DNA of 7,227 nt from an uncultured Bacilli bacterium (GCA_910580135.1 CAJTXC010000070.1:1-7227), one strand, 5' to 3'. Shown: positions 1 to 6,225, counted from the first letter of the stretch. The notes: generated by a model not told the origin, from the sequence alone. A program made the numbers and translations.

Positions 1-4
1 TAAC

Positions 5-22
5 AAAGGTCTTCCTTTTTTT
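5..22 (+). terminator. possible weak rho-independent terminator of an upstream gene
   Basis: A 5-bp stem (AAAGG at 5-9 with CCTTT at 14-18, loop TCTT) runs directly into a T run ending at 22. The window begins with TAA, which could be the stop codon of a gene outside the window. The stem is short and its left side may be cut off by the window edge, so this is only a suggestion. Confidence 0.35.
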
Positions 23-68
23 ATACCTTTCCCCCAAACCATTTTACACAATCTAAAGTAAGAATGAT

Positions 69-97
69 TTGACAAAATCAGTCTTTTTTGGTACTAT
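69..97 (+). promoter_or_regulatory. sigma-A type promoter for the 335-aa unknown gene
   Basis: There is a perfect TTGACA -35 box at 69-74, a 17-nt spacer, and TACTAT at 92-97 as the -10 (4 of 6 consensus). TATAAC at 95-100 is a better -10 hexamer but needs a 20-nt spacer. Transcription would start near 104-107, leaving a leader of about 25-28 nt that carries the AAGGGGTG ribosome site before the ATG at 132. The TTG of the -35 box is in frame with the gene and could be mistaken for its start. Confidence 0.75.
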
Positions 98-131
98 AAC
101 AGCTCGTAAAAACAAAAAAGGGGTGTTTTAT

Positions 132-1139
132 ATGGAAAAACAATTAATAATTAACTTTTTAGATGGGCAACTAAGACAATTAAATAAATTTTTAAGGGAT
201 AATAAAGAAGAACTTAAATACTTTAATTCATTTTGCTTTGTAGATCCTGATACTAAAAAAAGCGTTTTAGCGCAACAACAATTTGAATTAGGGTTTAATA
301 CCAGTGGTTATACAATGAAATATCCAGATTTTAACTACGATTTATTTGATGTTTATTTAGAGGGTAAGAATAATGAAAAAAATCTCAATAAAGCATTGCA
401 AGCTGTTATAAAAGATGAGATGCGATTAGAAAGTATAAAAAATAATTTGAAGGATGCAAAAGATGGTAAAGGTAAAACTTTTTCTGTACCTAATAATGGT
501 GAAGTATTCAGAAAATTATTAGAAAGATTATATAGAGATTCTGTTGATGCAAGCAGAAAAGGTAATTTCATATTAGAAAGTGTTTTAACTAAATATGCCA
601 TGATTTTAGAAAATATTATATTAACTAAGCATGCAGTAATAGTAGAATCAATCGAAGTTTATGAAGCAGCTATAAAAATAGTTGAGGAATTAAAATTAGT
701 TATAAGTGATAATAAATATATAAATTTCACTGATGAAAAGGCTAGTATAATGTTCGAAACTTTATCGTTAAATGGTAAAGAAAAAGAATATTACGATGTA
801 ATATTAAAACATAATTATAACCTTGGATTAAAAAAACAGTTATCTAATACTAAAAGAACTAAGACTCGCTTAGTTAAAAAGGTTAAAAATGAAGGCCTTG
901 AAAATGCAAGTGCAGATTTAGAAAATAAAGTATTAGAAATAAAAGATGAATTTTTGTTACAAGTTTTAGACATACTTTTAGAAAAAGCCTTTGAAGAAGC
1001 GTATGATAATGGTGATGACATATATCATGATTTAGCAAGGTTATCATTAGATTGCACAGACTTTTTAAGAAAAAAAGGAATTTATACTGATAGTTCTTTT
1101 GTAGAAAGTAGATTAGCAACTATAAATCAAAGAAGATAA
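132..1139 (+). CDS. hypothetical helical protein, 335 aa, unrecognised
   Basis: I do not recognise this family. The ATG at 132 is chosen because GGGG at 120-123 (within AAGGGGTG) sits 8 nt upstream; the in-frame TTG at 69 is the -35 box of the promoter. No signal peptide or membrane segment is visible, so it is probably cytoplasmic. Residues 1-75 are mixed in character, including an aromatic-rich stretch at 55-75. From about 80 onward the sequence looks mostly alpha-helical, with charged helices and a Lys/Arg-rich segment at 233-254. Residues 151-162 and 163-174 are a tandem 12-residue repeat, VLTKYAMILENI then ILTKHAVIVESI, identical at 7 of 12 positions. The C-terminus ends in NQRR. The gene has its own promoter and terminator, so it is probably monocistronic and not functionally tied to the downstream operon. 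No catalytic motif can be named. Confidence 0.85.
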   Translation: MEKQLIINFLDGQLRQLNKFLRDNKEELKYFNSFCFVDPDTKKSVLAQQQFELGFNTSGYTMKYPDFNYDLFDVYLEGKNNEKNLNKALQAVIKDEMRLESIKNNLKDAKDGKGKTFSVPNNGEVFRKLLERLYRDSVDASRKGNFILESVLTKYAMILENIILTKHAVIVESIEVYEAAIKIVEELKLVISDNKYINFTDEKASIMFETLSLNGKEKEYYDVILKHNYNLGLKKQLSNTKRTKTRLVKKVKNEGLENASADLENKVLEIKDEFLLQVLDILLEKAFEEAYDNGDDIYHDLARLSLDCTDFLRKKGIYTDSSFVESRLATINQRR

Positions 1140-1159
1140 GTTTTTATCTTCTTTTAATT
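1129..1159 (+). terminator. rho-independent terminator overlapping the stop codon of the 335-aa gene
   Basis: A perfect 11-bp stem pairs AAAGAAGATAA (1129-1139) with TTATCTTCTTT (1144-1154) across the loop GTTT. The left arm contains the last codons and the TAA stop, and the stem is followed by a short broken T tract (TAATT). The stem is AT-rich and the T tract modest, so termination may be partial. Confidence 0.65.
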
Positions 1160-1160
1160 A

Positions 1161-1169
1161 TGTTATAAT
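1161..1169 (+). promoter_or_regulatory. extended -10 promoter for the metallopeptidase-trmH-rimM-trmD operon
   Basis: TG-T-TATAAT at 1161-1169 is a perfect extended -10 element. The region 17 nt upstream is only T-rich (TTTTTA at 1141-1146), with no good -35, as expected when TG-n-TATAAT compensates. It lies directly behind the terminator hairpin. The start point would fall near 1176, inside or next to the ribosome site, so the leader would be extremely short. A nearly identical arrangement occurs at 6226-6234. Confidence 0.6.
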
Positions 1170-1185
1170 ACTTTAGGTGATATAT

Positions 1186-1824
1186 ATGAATTTTAATATA
1201 GAAAACAAGAGTTATGAAGTTATAATTGAAAAGAAAAATATTAAAAATTTGTATATAAGGGTAACAGATGATATAAAGATAAAAGTTACTTGTTCTTTTG
1301 TTTATACTAAAAATGCGATTTCAAAAGTATTAGAAGAAAATACTAAATCAATATCAAAGATGATAGAAAAACAAATTAAAAAAAATGAAAAACAAAAAGA
1401 TGAAGAATACTCTTTATTAGGAATGAAATTAAATGTTATTTATGATGATGTTAGAAAAGCTAAGTATGATGGTAAAACGTTAATTATTAAAGATGATATA
1501 ATGCTTGATAAGTGGTATAAAAGTATGGCCAAAGAAATATTTAAAACCTATTTAGATGAAGCATATTATGTTTTTGATGAGAAAATCCCTTATCCTATAT
1601 TAAAGGTAAGACAAATGAAAACAAGATGGGGAGTATGTAATAGAAAAGATAATTCGGTAACTCTTAATCTTGAATTGATAAAAAAAGATCATAAGTATTT
1701 GAACTATGTTATCGTTCATGAGCTTTCTCACTTTGTTCATTTTGATCATAGTAAAGCATTTTGGAAAACGGTAGAAAAATATTGCCCTGAATATAAGATT
1801 GTAAGAAAAGAGTTAAAGGAGTAA
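1186..1824 (+). CDS. YgjP-like (DUF45/M48-type) zinc metallopeptidase
   Basis: This is a 212-aa soluble protein of the YgjP/SprT-like zinc-hydrolase group. The signature lies in the C-terminal third: KTRWGVCNRK, then HELSH at residues 178-182 with a third histidine at 188 (HExxHxxxxxH), followed by SKAFW and a CPEYK stretch, all typical of the family. H178, H182 and H188 would bind zinc and E179 would be the catalytic base. Family length is usually about 210-240 aa, so the gene is complete. ATG 1186 is chosen because the in-frame GTG at 1177 lies within the Shine-Dalgarno AGGTGAT (1175-1181). It is the first gene of the operon, 3 nt from the methyltransferase gene. The cellular substrate of this family is not well established, and automated labels such as M48 peptidase or UTP pyrophosphatase should be read with caution. 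Confidence 0.9.
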   Translation: MNFNIENKSYEVIIEKKNIKNLYIRVTDDIKIKVTCSFVYTKNAISKVLEENTKSISKMIEKQIKKNEKQKDEEYSLLGMKLNVIYDDVRKAKYDGKTLIIKDDIMLDKWYKSMAKEIFKTYLDEAYYVFDEKIPYPILKVRQMKTRWGVCNRKDNSVTLNLELIKKDHKYLNYVIVHELSHFVHFDHSKAFWKTVEKYCPEYKIVRKELKE

Positions 1825-1827
1825 ATC

Positions 1828-2556
1828 ATGATAATAGAATCTAAAGATAATAAAAAGGTAAAGTATATAAATAAACTTAGGACTAATAAATTTATGATGC
1901 AAGAAAAAAAGTTTATTGTAGAAGGAGAACATTTAGTTAAAGAAGCATGCGAAGCTGGTGTTCTTTTAGAAACTTTTAGCACGAATGAAGTAAATTATAA
2001 TGTACCTAACAACATTGTTACACCGATAATTATGGATTATATTAGTAATTTGCCATCTTCTAGTAATGTTATTGGAATATGTAAGTTTATCCAAGAAAAA
2101 GAAAGCCTAGGAGATAGAATAATAATTTTAGATGACGTTCAAGACCCTGGTAATTTAGGTACTATTATAAGAAGTGCTAACGCTTTTAATATTGATACCG
2201 TTGTTCTTAGTATGTCTACGGTTAAAAAATATAATGAAAAGGTAATAAGAGCAGCTCAAGGGATGTTATTTAAAGTTAATGTAATAAGTAAAGACCTTAA
2301 AACTTTTATTCCATCCTTGATGGAAAACGGATATAAAGTTTATGGAACAAATGTAGAAGATGGCGTAGATTTAGGTGAAGCTTTTTTAACAGGTAAAATA
2401 GCAGTTGTTATGGGAAATGAAGGAAATGGTATAACACCAGATGTAAAGAGCTTATTAAGTGATAATATATATATTAAAACAAGTGATACTTGTGAAAGTT
2501 TAAACGTAGCAGTTGCTTCATCAATCATAATGTACGAAATAGGAAAGAGGGTTTAA
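1828..2556 (+). CDS. SpoU/TrmH-family RNA 2'-O-methyltransferase (RlmB/YsgA-like)
   Basis: A 242-aa SPOUT-class methyltransferase that would transfer a methyl group from S-adenosylmethionine to a ribose 2'-OH in rRNA or tRNA. Residues 1-90 form the substrate-binding domain typical of SpoU enzymes (the KFIVEGEHLVKEA stretch at 28-40). The catalytic domain has all three trefoil-knot motifs: motif 1 DPGNLGTIIRSA at 106-117 with catalytic Arg115, motif 2 VVMGNEGNGI at 193-202, and motif 3 ESLNVAVASSIIMYE at 223-237. This layout matches Firmicutes YsgA and RlmB; the exact target (for example 23S G2251) cannot be read from sequence. The start is supported by AAAGGAG at 1815-1821, inside the end of the upstream gene. 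The spacing is 3 nt to the metallopeptidase gene and 2 nt to rimM, so it is cotranscribed with translation-related genes. Confidence 0.93.
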   Translation: MIIESKDNKKVKYINKLRTNKFMMQEKKFIVEGEHLVKEACEAGVLLETFSTNEVNYNVPNNIVTPIIMDYISNLPSSSNVIGICKFIQEKESLGDRIIILDDVQDPGNLGTIIRSANAFNIDTVVLSMSTVKKYNEKVIRAAQGMLFKVNVISKDLKTFIPSLMENGYKVYGTNVEDGVDLGEAFLTGKIAVVMGNEGNGITPDVKSLLSDNIYIKTSDTCESLNVAVASSIIMYEIGKRV

Positions 2557-2558
2557 TT

Positions 2559-3044
2559 ATGGAATATTTATATATTGGTAAATTAGTTAATACTCATGGA
2601 ATAAAAGGAGAAGTTAGACTTTTATCTAAGTTTAGACATAAAGATAAAGTTTTTGTTAAAGATTTTAAATTTTACGTAGGAAAAGATAAAAAAGAATATA
2701 TAGTAGAAACTTATAGACGTCATAAAAACTTTGATATGGTATTATTTAAGGATAATTATGATATAAACTTAATTGAACATTTAAAAGGGTCTTTAGTATA
2801 CATAAATAAAGAAGATTTAAAACTAGATAAAAACGTGTTTTTATCTATTGATTTAATAGGATTTGATGTTATAATAAATGATAAATTAGTTGGGGTTATT
2901 AATGATGTATTAGATACTCCTGCAAATGAAGTTTTAGTTTTAGATACAGGTGTTATGATTCCATATGTAAATGCGTTTATAAAAAACATAGATATGGAAA
3001 AAAGACATGTTATCGTAAACGATGTGAAAGGATTAATATCATGA
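2559..3044 (+). CDS. rimM: ribosome maturation factor RimM
   Basis: RimM is a cytoplasmic assembly factor that binds ribosomal protein S19 and helps mature the 3' domain of 16S rRNA in the 30S subunit. At 161 aa it is slightly short but complete. The N-terminal RimM domain opens with [14 protein letters not shown] (residues 7-20), the family signature. The C-terminal PRC-barrel domain covers roughly residues 95-161, with the typical [17 protein letters not shown] stretch, a MIPYVNAFI strand and a final KGLI. The AGAGGG ribosome site at 2546-2551 fixes the ATG. The stop TGA (3042-3044) overlaps the trmD start as ATGA, indicating translational coupling with trmD. This TGA also shows that TGA is a stop in this organism. 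Confidence 0.97.
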   Translation: MEYLYIGKLVNTHGIKGEVRLLSKFRHKDKVFVKDFKFYVGKDKKEYIVETYRRHKNFDMVLFKDNYDINLIEHLKGSLVYINKEDLKLDKNVFLSIDLIGFDVIINDKLVGVINDVLDTPANEVLVLDTGVMIPYVNAFIKNIDMEKRHVIVNDVKGLIS

Positions 3045-4228
3045 AAATAGATATATTAACACTTTTTCCTGAAATGTTTGATGGTTTTAAAAATGAATCA
3101 ATTATAAAAAGAGCGATTGATAATGAAAAGGTTAAAATTGATACTTGTAATTTTAGGGACTTTGCTAAAAATAAACATAAAAAAGTAGATGATACTCCAT
3201 ATGGTGGTGGCGCTGGAATGGTTTTGATGTGTCAACCTATTTTTGATGCGGTAGAAAGTCTAAAAAAGAAAAATAGTAAAGTTATTTTATTATCTCCTCA
3301 AGGTACTACTTATAATCAAGAAAAAGCTTATGAATTATCAAAAGAAGAACACTTAATACTAATATGTGGTCATTATGAGGGATTTGATGAGAGAATAAAA
3401 TCTATATGTGATGAAGAAATTTCGATAGGAGATTACGTATTAACAGGAGGGGAAATTCCTGCGATGGTTATGACCGATTCAATCGTAAGATTATTACCAG
3501 GAGTAATAGAAGATGAATCCCATCAAAAAGATTCTTTTAATAATAATTTGCTTGATTATCCAACTTATACTAAACCAAGAGAATATAAAGGTATGAAAGT
3601 TCCTGAAGTGCTTCTATCGGGTGATCATAAGAAAATAGATGAATGGCGACACGATGAGCAAGTTAAAATAACAAGTGAAAAAAGACCAGATTTGTTAAAA
3701 AACAAGTATGCTTTAAGTAAAGATGGAATTAAAAAAAGCAAGAAAAAAATCTCTCTTGATGATATTAAAAACATAAAAGTAGTAGAAGTTAAAAATAAAA
3801 AAACAGGTAAATATGAACTTGTTAAAGAAGAGAAAATTGCCCCAATAACAATCTTTGATCCAAATAGCATAACTGGATATAAGTTAAAGGGAAAAAATAA
3901 AGGTTCATATCTTACTAAGATACTTATTACTAAAAAAGATTTTATAAGTAAAATAGCAATTAAAAACATAAGAAAAAAAATTGATGTATTAACGTATAGA
4001 TTTAACGTAGCCTTAGCTAGTGATGATGACGAAGGAACTGCAAGAGTATTAGGTGAAGCTGAAATGTTAAAACAAATGATAATTTCAACTTATGCAAATT
4101 ACTTAGGCCATGAAGCATTAGATAAAATTATTAAAAACATTAATTATTTGGTAAATGAGTTTGTAAAAGCTAAAACATTACGAAATAGTTTTATTAAAAA
4201 TGAAGACGTTAATCAAAGAAGAAGGTAG
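3041..4228 (+). CDS. trmD: tRNA (guanine-37-N1)-methyltransferase TrmD with an extra C-terminal region
   Basis: TrmD methylates N1 of G37, next to the anticodon, in a subset of tRNAs using S-adenosylmethionine, which prevents +1 frameshifting. Residues 1-220 are a full Trm[13 protein letters not shown] at 2-13, [10 protein letters not shown] at 53-62, SPQGTTYNQ at 85-93, GHYEGFDER at 110-118, [11 protein letters not shown] at 128-138, the catalytic-Asp motif KDSF with D164, LDYPTYTKP at 171-179, [10 protein letters not shown] at 187-196, and RPDLL at 215-219. The knot and active site look intact. The family is usually about 230-255 aa. This protein continues to 395, adding a Lys-rich linker (about 229-265) and a probably folded tail (about 268-395) that I cannot assign. 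The reading frame is uninterrupted. GAAAGGA at 3026-3032 supports the start, which is coupled to rimM, and the next gene begins 5 nt after the stop. Confidence 0.96.
   Translation: MKIDILTLFPEMFDGFKNESIIKRAIDNEKVKIDTCNFRDFAKNKHKKVDDTPYGGGAGMVLMCQPIFDAVESLKKKNSKVILLSPQGTTYNQEKAYELSKEEHLILICGHYEGFDERIKSICDEEISIGDYVLTGGEIPAMVMTDSIVRLLPGVIEDESHQKDSFNNNLLDYPTYTKPREYKGMKVPEVLLSGDHKKIDEWRHDEQVKITSEKRPDLLKNKYALSKDGIKKSKKKISLDDIKNIKVVEVKNKKTGKYELVKEEKIAPITIFDPNSITGYKLKGKNKGSYLTKILITKKDFISKIAIKNIRKKIDVLTYRFNVALASDDDEGTARVLGEAEMLKQMIISTYANYLGHEALDKIIKNINYLVNEFVKAKTLRNSFIKNEDVNQRRR
3701..4225 (+). other. non-canonical C-terminal extension of TrmD (residues 221-395)
   Basis: This is a protein region, not a separate gene. 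After the normal end of TrmD near RPDLL comes a lysine-rich linker with clusters such as KKSKKK (231-236). A short segment with strand-like character follows, including [16 protein letters not shown] (267-282). A predominantly helical portion follows (about 300-380), including an acidic [17 protein letters not shown] stretch at 327-343. The end is strongly basic (NQRRR). No in-frame stop, obvious internal start with a ribosome site, or frameshift separates it from TrmD. Its charge suggests RNA or ribosome contact, but that is inference. Confidence 0.8.
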
Positions 4229-4233
4229 ATTTT

Positions 4234-5175
4234 ATGAATTTTTATAAATTAGATGATAAAGATGATTATAGTATGCACTTAGGTGCCAAAAAAGCCATGG
4301 ATATTATTAATAGTGATAAAGGGCATAAGGAAATTGAAAAGGATTTATTAGATTATGTGATGGATTTTTCTCAAAATGAATTATATAATATTTTGACTAA
4401 ATATTATAATTTAAGTAGTAAAGCTTTAAAAGTTATTGAAACGAGATTCATATTAACAGCGGATGATAAATTATTAAAAAAATATTTTAATAATTTTAAT
4501 AAAACTAGTTTGAGAAAATATCTAAGTTTTGTTTTAAATTCTTTTCCTAATTTTGTTATGAATTTATTAACACAAAAAAAATTAAATAGAGAAGGCTTTT
4601 TAAGTGAATGCTTTGATGAAGAAGAATTAATAGAATATATTTTTAACAATAGTACTAAAATTAATAGTAGTGTTGAAGTAAAAGAAAAAAGATTAAAAAA
4701 TATTTGCATTTTGTACGCAAGAGGGTATTATGATAATTATGAAAGGGGTTTAACGGAAATAATTGATTCGAAAAATCCTATATATATTTTAAAGTTTGCA
4801 GAAACTTGTCAAAATCATATTGATCTTTCGTTTATCACTAAGGTTTTAGAAGAAATTAAAGATTTAAATACTTTATATAGCTTTGCAATAAAATTTAAAA
4901 ATATAGATACAAAAAATATTGCTAAAATATTATTTAATTCAAAAGAACCATTATACATTTTACTTTCTTCTATTTATTTAGATAATGCATTGTTAAATAA
5001 CTTTAACTCGGTAGAAGATATGTTTCTTCTTATTGATAGTATTGAAAATAAAGCATTAGCTGAATCTTTAATTAAGAAATTATCTAGGATTATTGCTAAT
5101 AATACAAATAAATCCGTTGATGGTATAGTTGAATCTTTATTTGAAGAAAGTAATTCGAAAAAACTTGCATATTAA
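4234..5175 (+). CDS. unrecognised alpha-helical repeat protein, 313 aa
   Basis: I cannot name this protein. It has no signal peptide or membrane helix and is rich in Lys, Asn, Leu and Ile, with a predominantly helical pattern. Residues about 168-255 show three imperfect repeats of about 28 residues marked by NPIYILKFAE (181-190), NTLYSFAIKF (212-221) and EPLYILLSSIY (238-248). Each of these is followed or preceded by an I-x(3)-I-x(3)-L/I helix such as IDLSFITKVL (196-205) and IDTKNIAKIL (224-233). This resembles HEAT-like or other short alpha-alpha repeats used as protein-binding scaffolds; that is inference. It begins 5 nt after trmD, with AAGG at 4222-4225 (inside the codons for the basic tail of TrmD) as its ribosome site, so it is in the operon. 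It is not part of the usual rimM-trmD-rplS cluster. The promoter for rplS overlaps its last codons. Confidence 0.88.
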   Translation: MNFYKLDDKDDYSMHLGAKKAMDIINSDKGHKEIEKDLLDYVMDFSQNELYNILTKYYNLSSKALKVIETRFILTADDKLLKKYFNNFNKTSLRKYLSFVLNSFPNFVMNLLTQKKLNREGFLSECFDEEELIEYIFNNSTKINSSVEVKEKRLKNICILYARGYYDNYERGLTEIIDSKNPIYILKFAETCQNHIDLSFITKVLEEIKDLNTLYSFAIKFKNIDTKNIAKILFNSKEPLYILLSSIYLDNALLNNFNSVEDMFLLIDSIENKALAESLIKKLSRIIANNTNKSVDGIVESLFEESNSKKLAY

Positions 5176-5193
5176 TTAATTATATGATAAAAT
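5165..5193 (+). promoter_or_regulatory. promoter for rplS
   Basis: TTGCAT at 5165-5170 serves as a partial -35. A 17-nt spacer follows, ending in the extended element TG-A, then TAAAAT at 5188-5193 (5 of 6 consensus). Transcription would start near 5200, giving a leader of about 80 nt before rplS. The -35 overlaps the final codons of the preceding gene. No terminator is visible between that gene and rplS, so read-through from the upstream operon can also supply transcript. Confidence 0.55.
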
Positions 5194-5210
5194 TTTAATG
5201 TTTTAAAAAA

Positions 5211-5252
5211 AGCAATCCGCCGCATACTTAAATATTTTTGCATGATTGCTGG
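5211..5252 (+). promoter_or_regulatory. hairpin leader upstream of rplS, candidate L19 autoregulatory leader
   Basis: AGCAAT (5211-5216) pairs perfectly with ATTGCT (5245-5250). An inner GCA (5222-5224) pairs with TGC (5239-5241), leaving an asymmetric internal loop (CCGCC against ATG) and an AT-rich apical loop. This is the most GC-rich patch in the intergenic region. It has no T tract after it, so it is not a terminator. Firmicutes rplS genes are known to carry an L19 leader (Rfam L19_leader), thought to bind L19 for feedback control. Assignment here rests on position and shape and was not checked against the model. Confidence 0.6.
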
Positions 5253-5282
5253 TTATATATTTACGAAGGGAGACTTTAGAAA

Positions 5283-5621
5283 ATGAACAAAATTGAACAA
5301 ATTACAAACAAACAATTAAATCCTTCAGTTCCAGAATTTAGAGTTGGAGACACTGTAAGAGTTGGCGTTAGAATAATTGAAGGTAAAAAAGAAAGAGTAC
5401 AAGCATTTGAAGGTGTTGTAATATCTCGTAAAGGAACTGGTGTTTCTGAAACATTTACAGTACGTAAAATGTCTGGTGGTGTTGGAGTAGAAAGAATATT
5501 CCCAATTCATTCACCAAAACTTGATTCAATTGAAGTTGTAAGAAAAGGTAAAGCAAGACGTGCTAAGTTATATTACGCAAGAAATATAGTTGGCCAATGG
5601 AAATTAAAAGAAAGAAATTAA
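5283..5621 (+). CDS. rplS: 50S ribosomal protein L19
   Basis: L19 (bL19) lies at the 30S-50S interface near the aminoacyl-tRNA site and forms an intersubunit bridge. The 112-aa protein matches the usual 110-120 aa. Family signatures are present in order: [11 protein letters not shown] (residues 18-28), [14 protein letters not shown] (about 41-54), [22 protein letters not shown] (about 58-79, contiguous in the protein) and the basic KARRAKLYY segment near the C-terminus. The tail after KLYY ([14 protein letters not shown]) departs from the common LRxxxGKxARIKE ending, which is a mild divergence. The AAGGGAG ribosome site at 5266-5272 supports the ATG. It follows its own promoter and a hairpin leader and ends in a strong terminator, so it can be expressed apart from rimM and trmD. 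Confidence 0.97.
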   Translation: MNKIEQITNKQLNPSVPEFRVGDTVRVGVRIIEGKKERVQAFEGVVISRKGTGVSETFTVRKMSGGVGVERIFPIHSPKLDSIEVVRKGKARRAKLYYARNIVGQWKLKERN

Positions 5622-5646
5622 TAAGGCTATTTATGCCTTATTTTTT
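5620..5646 (+). terminator. rho-independent terminator after rplS
   Basis: An 8-bp stem pairs AATAAGGC (5620-5627) with GCCTTATT (5635-5642) across a 7-nt TATTTAT loop, followed by a T run to 5646. The rplS stop codon overlaps the base of the stem. The next gene's ribosome site begins only 3 nt beyond the T run and no clear promoter fits between. Signal peptidase expression therefore probably relies on read-through. Confidence 0.8.
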
Positions 5647-5660
5647 GTTAGGTGATAATA

Positions 5661-6182
5661 ATGAATAATGAAAGAGTAAAAAAGGTAATAAAAGAAGTAT
5701 ATCCATATGTAATAGTAGTTTTAGTTGTTATATTAATCAGAACGTTTATTATAACTCCTGCAATAGTTGATGGTTCGTCAATGGAACCTACATTATCTGA
5801 TAACAACATTATATTATTAAATAAGCTAAGTTATAAACTTAATGGTATTAATAGATTTGATGTTGTGGTAGTTGACTGGAATAACGAGAAGATAATAAAA
5901 AGAGTAATAGGACTTCCAGGAGAACACGTTGAGTATAAAGATGGCAACTTATACATAGATGGATTTGTTATAGAAGAGAATTTTAATCATGCTGAAACAA
6001 ATGATTTTAAACTTGAAACAATAGGCTATTTAACTATACCAGGCGATAAATACTTTGTAGTAGGTGATAACAGAACTGGTTCAACTGATTCAAGAGTAAT
6101 TGGTTTGATTGATAAAAAAGATATTTTAGGACACGCAAATGCTAGAATATTTCCATTAAACAAAATTAAAGTAATTAAATAA
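5661..6182 (+). CDS. lepB: type I signal peptidase
   Basis: This membrane-bound serine protease with a Ser-Lys dyad cleaves signal peptides from secreted proteins. At 173 aa it has the short Gram-positive form with one N-terminal membrane segment (about residues 14-33, preceded by Lys/Arg) and an extracytoplasmic catalytic domain. Box B is DGSSMEPTL at 37-45 with nucleophile Ser40. Box D is IIKRVIGLPGE at 78-88 with general base Lys80. Box E is GDNRTGSTDSR at 135-145. ATG 5661 is chosen because the in-frame GTG at 5652 belongs to the Shine-Dalgarno TTAGGTGAT (5648-5656). The neighbour is rplS, a common Firmicutes arrangement. Other signal peptidase copies may exist outside the window, so the symbol is a family-level name. 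Confidence 0.95.
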   Translation: MNNERVKKVIKEVYPYVIVVLVVILIRTFIITPAIVDGSSMEPTLSDNNIILLNKLSYKLNGINRFDVVVVDWNNEKIIKRVIGLPGEHVEYKDGNLYIDGFVIEENFNHAETNDFKLETIGYLTIPGDKYFVVGDNRTGSTDSRVIGLIDKKDILGHANARIFPLNKIKVIK

Positions 6183-6194
6183 TAGTGATATTTT

Positions 6195-6224
6195 AAACGA
6201 GTAGAATATAATTTTACTCGTTTT
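6195..6224 (+). terminator. rho-independent terminator after the signal peptidase gene
   Basis: A 13-bp stem pairs 6195-6207 with 6211-6223 (one G-T wobble) and closes with a 3-nt ATA loop. The core arms are AAACGAGTA and TACTCGTTT, and a short T run ends at 6224. It separates the signal peptidase gene from the antirepressor-like gene. Confidence 0.75.
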
Positions 6225-6225
6225 A

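Noticed and set aside
353..601. Minus-strand open frame opposite the 335-aa gene (others at 815-1119, 1746-1982, 2340-2528, 2756-2989, 3625-3969, 4404-4709, 5325-5510)
   Set aside because: Each lies opposite a well-supported + strand gene, is rich in Phe, Leu and Ser as expected from antisense of AT-rich coding DNA, and has no family motif.
1124..1136. Shared AATCAAAGAAGA and NQRR ending of the 335-aa protein and TrmD (4210-4221) as a sign of homology or a common tag
   Set aside because: Only 12 nt match and the preceding protein sequences do not align. Each site has a local explanation: a terminator stem at the first and the ribosome site of the next gene at the second.
5211..5250. Hairpin before rplS as a rho-independent terminator of the upstream operon
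   Set aside because: No T run follows the right arm; a regulatory leader fits better.
5648..5661. GATAAT at 5654-5659 as a -10 box for the signal peptidase gene
   Set aside because: Transcription would start inside the coding sequence; the string is the Shine-Dalgarno plus spacer.
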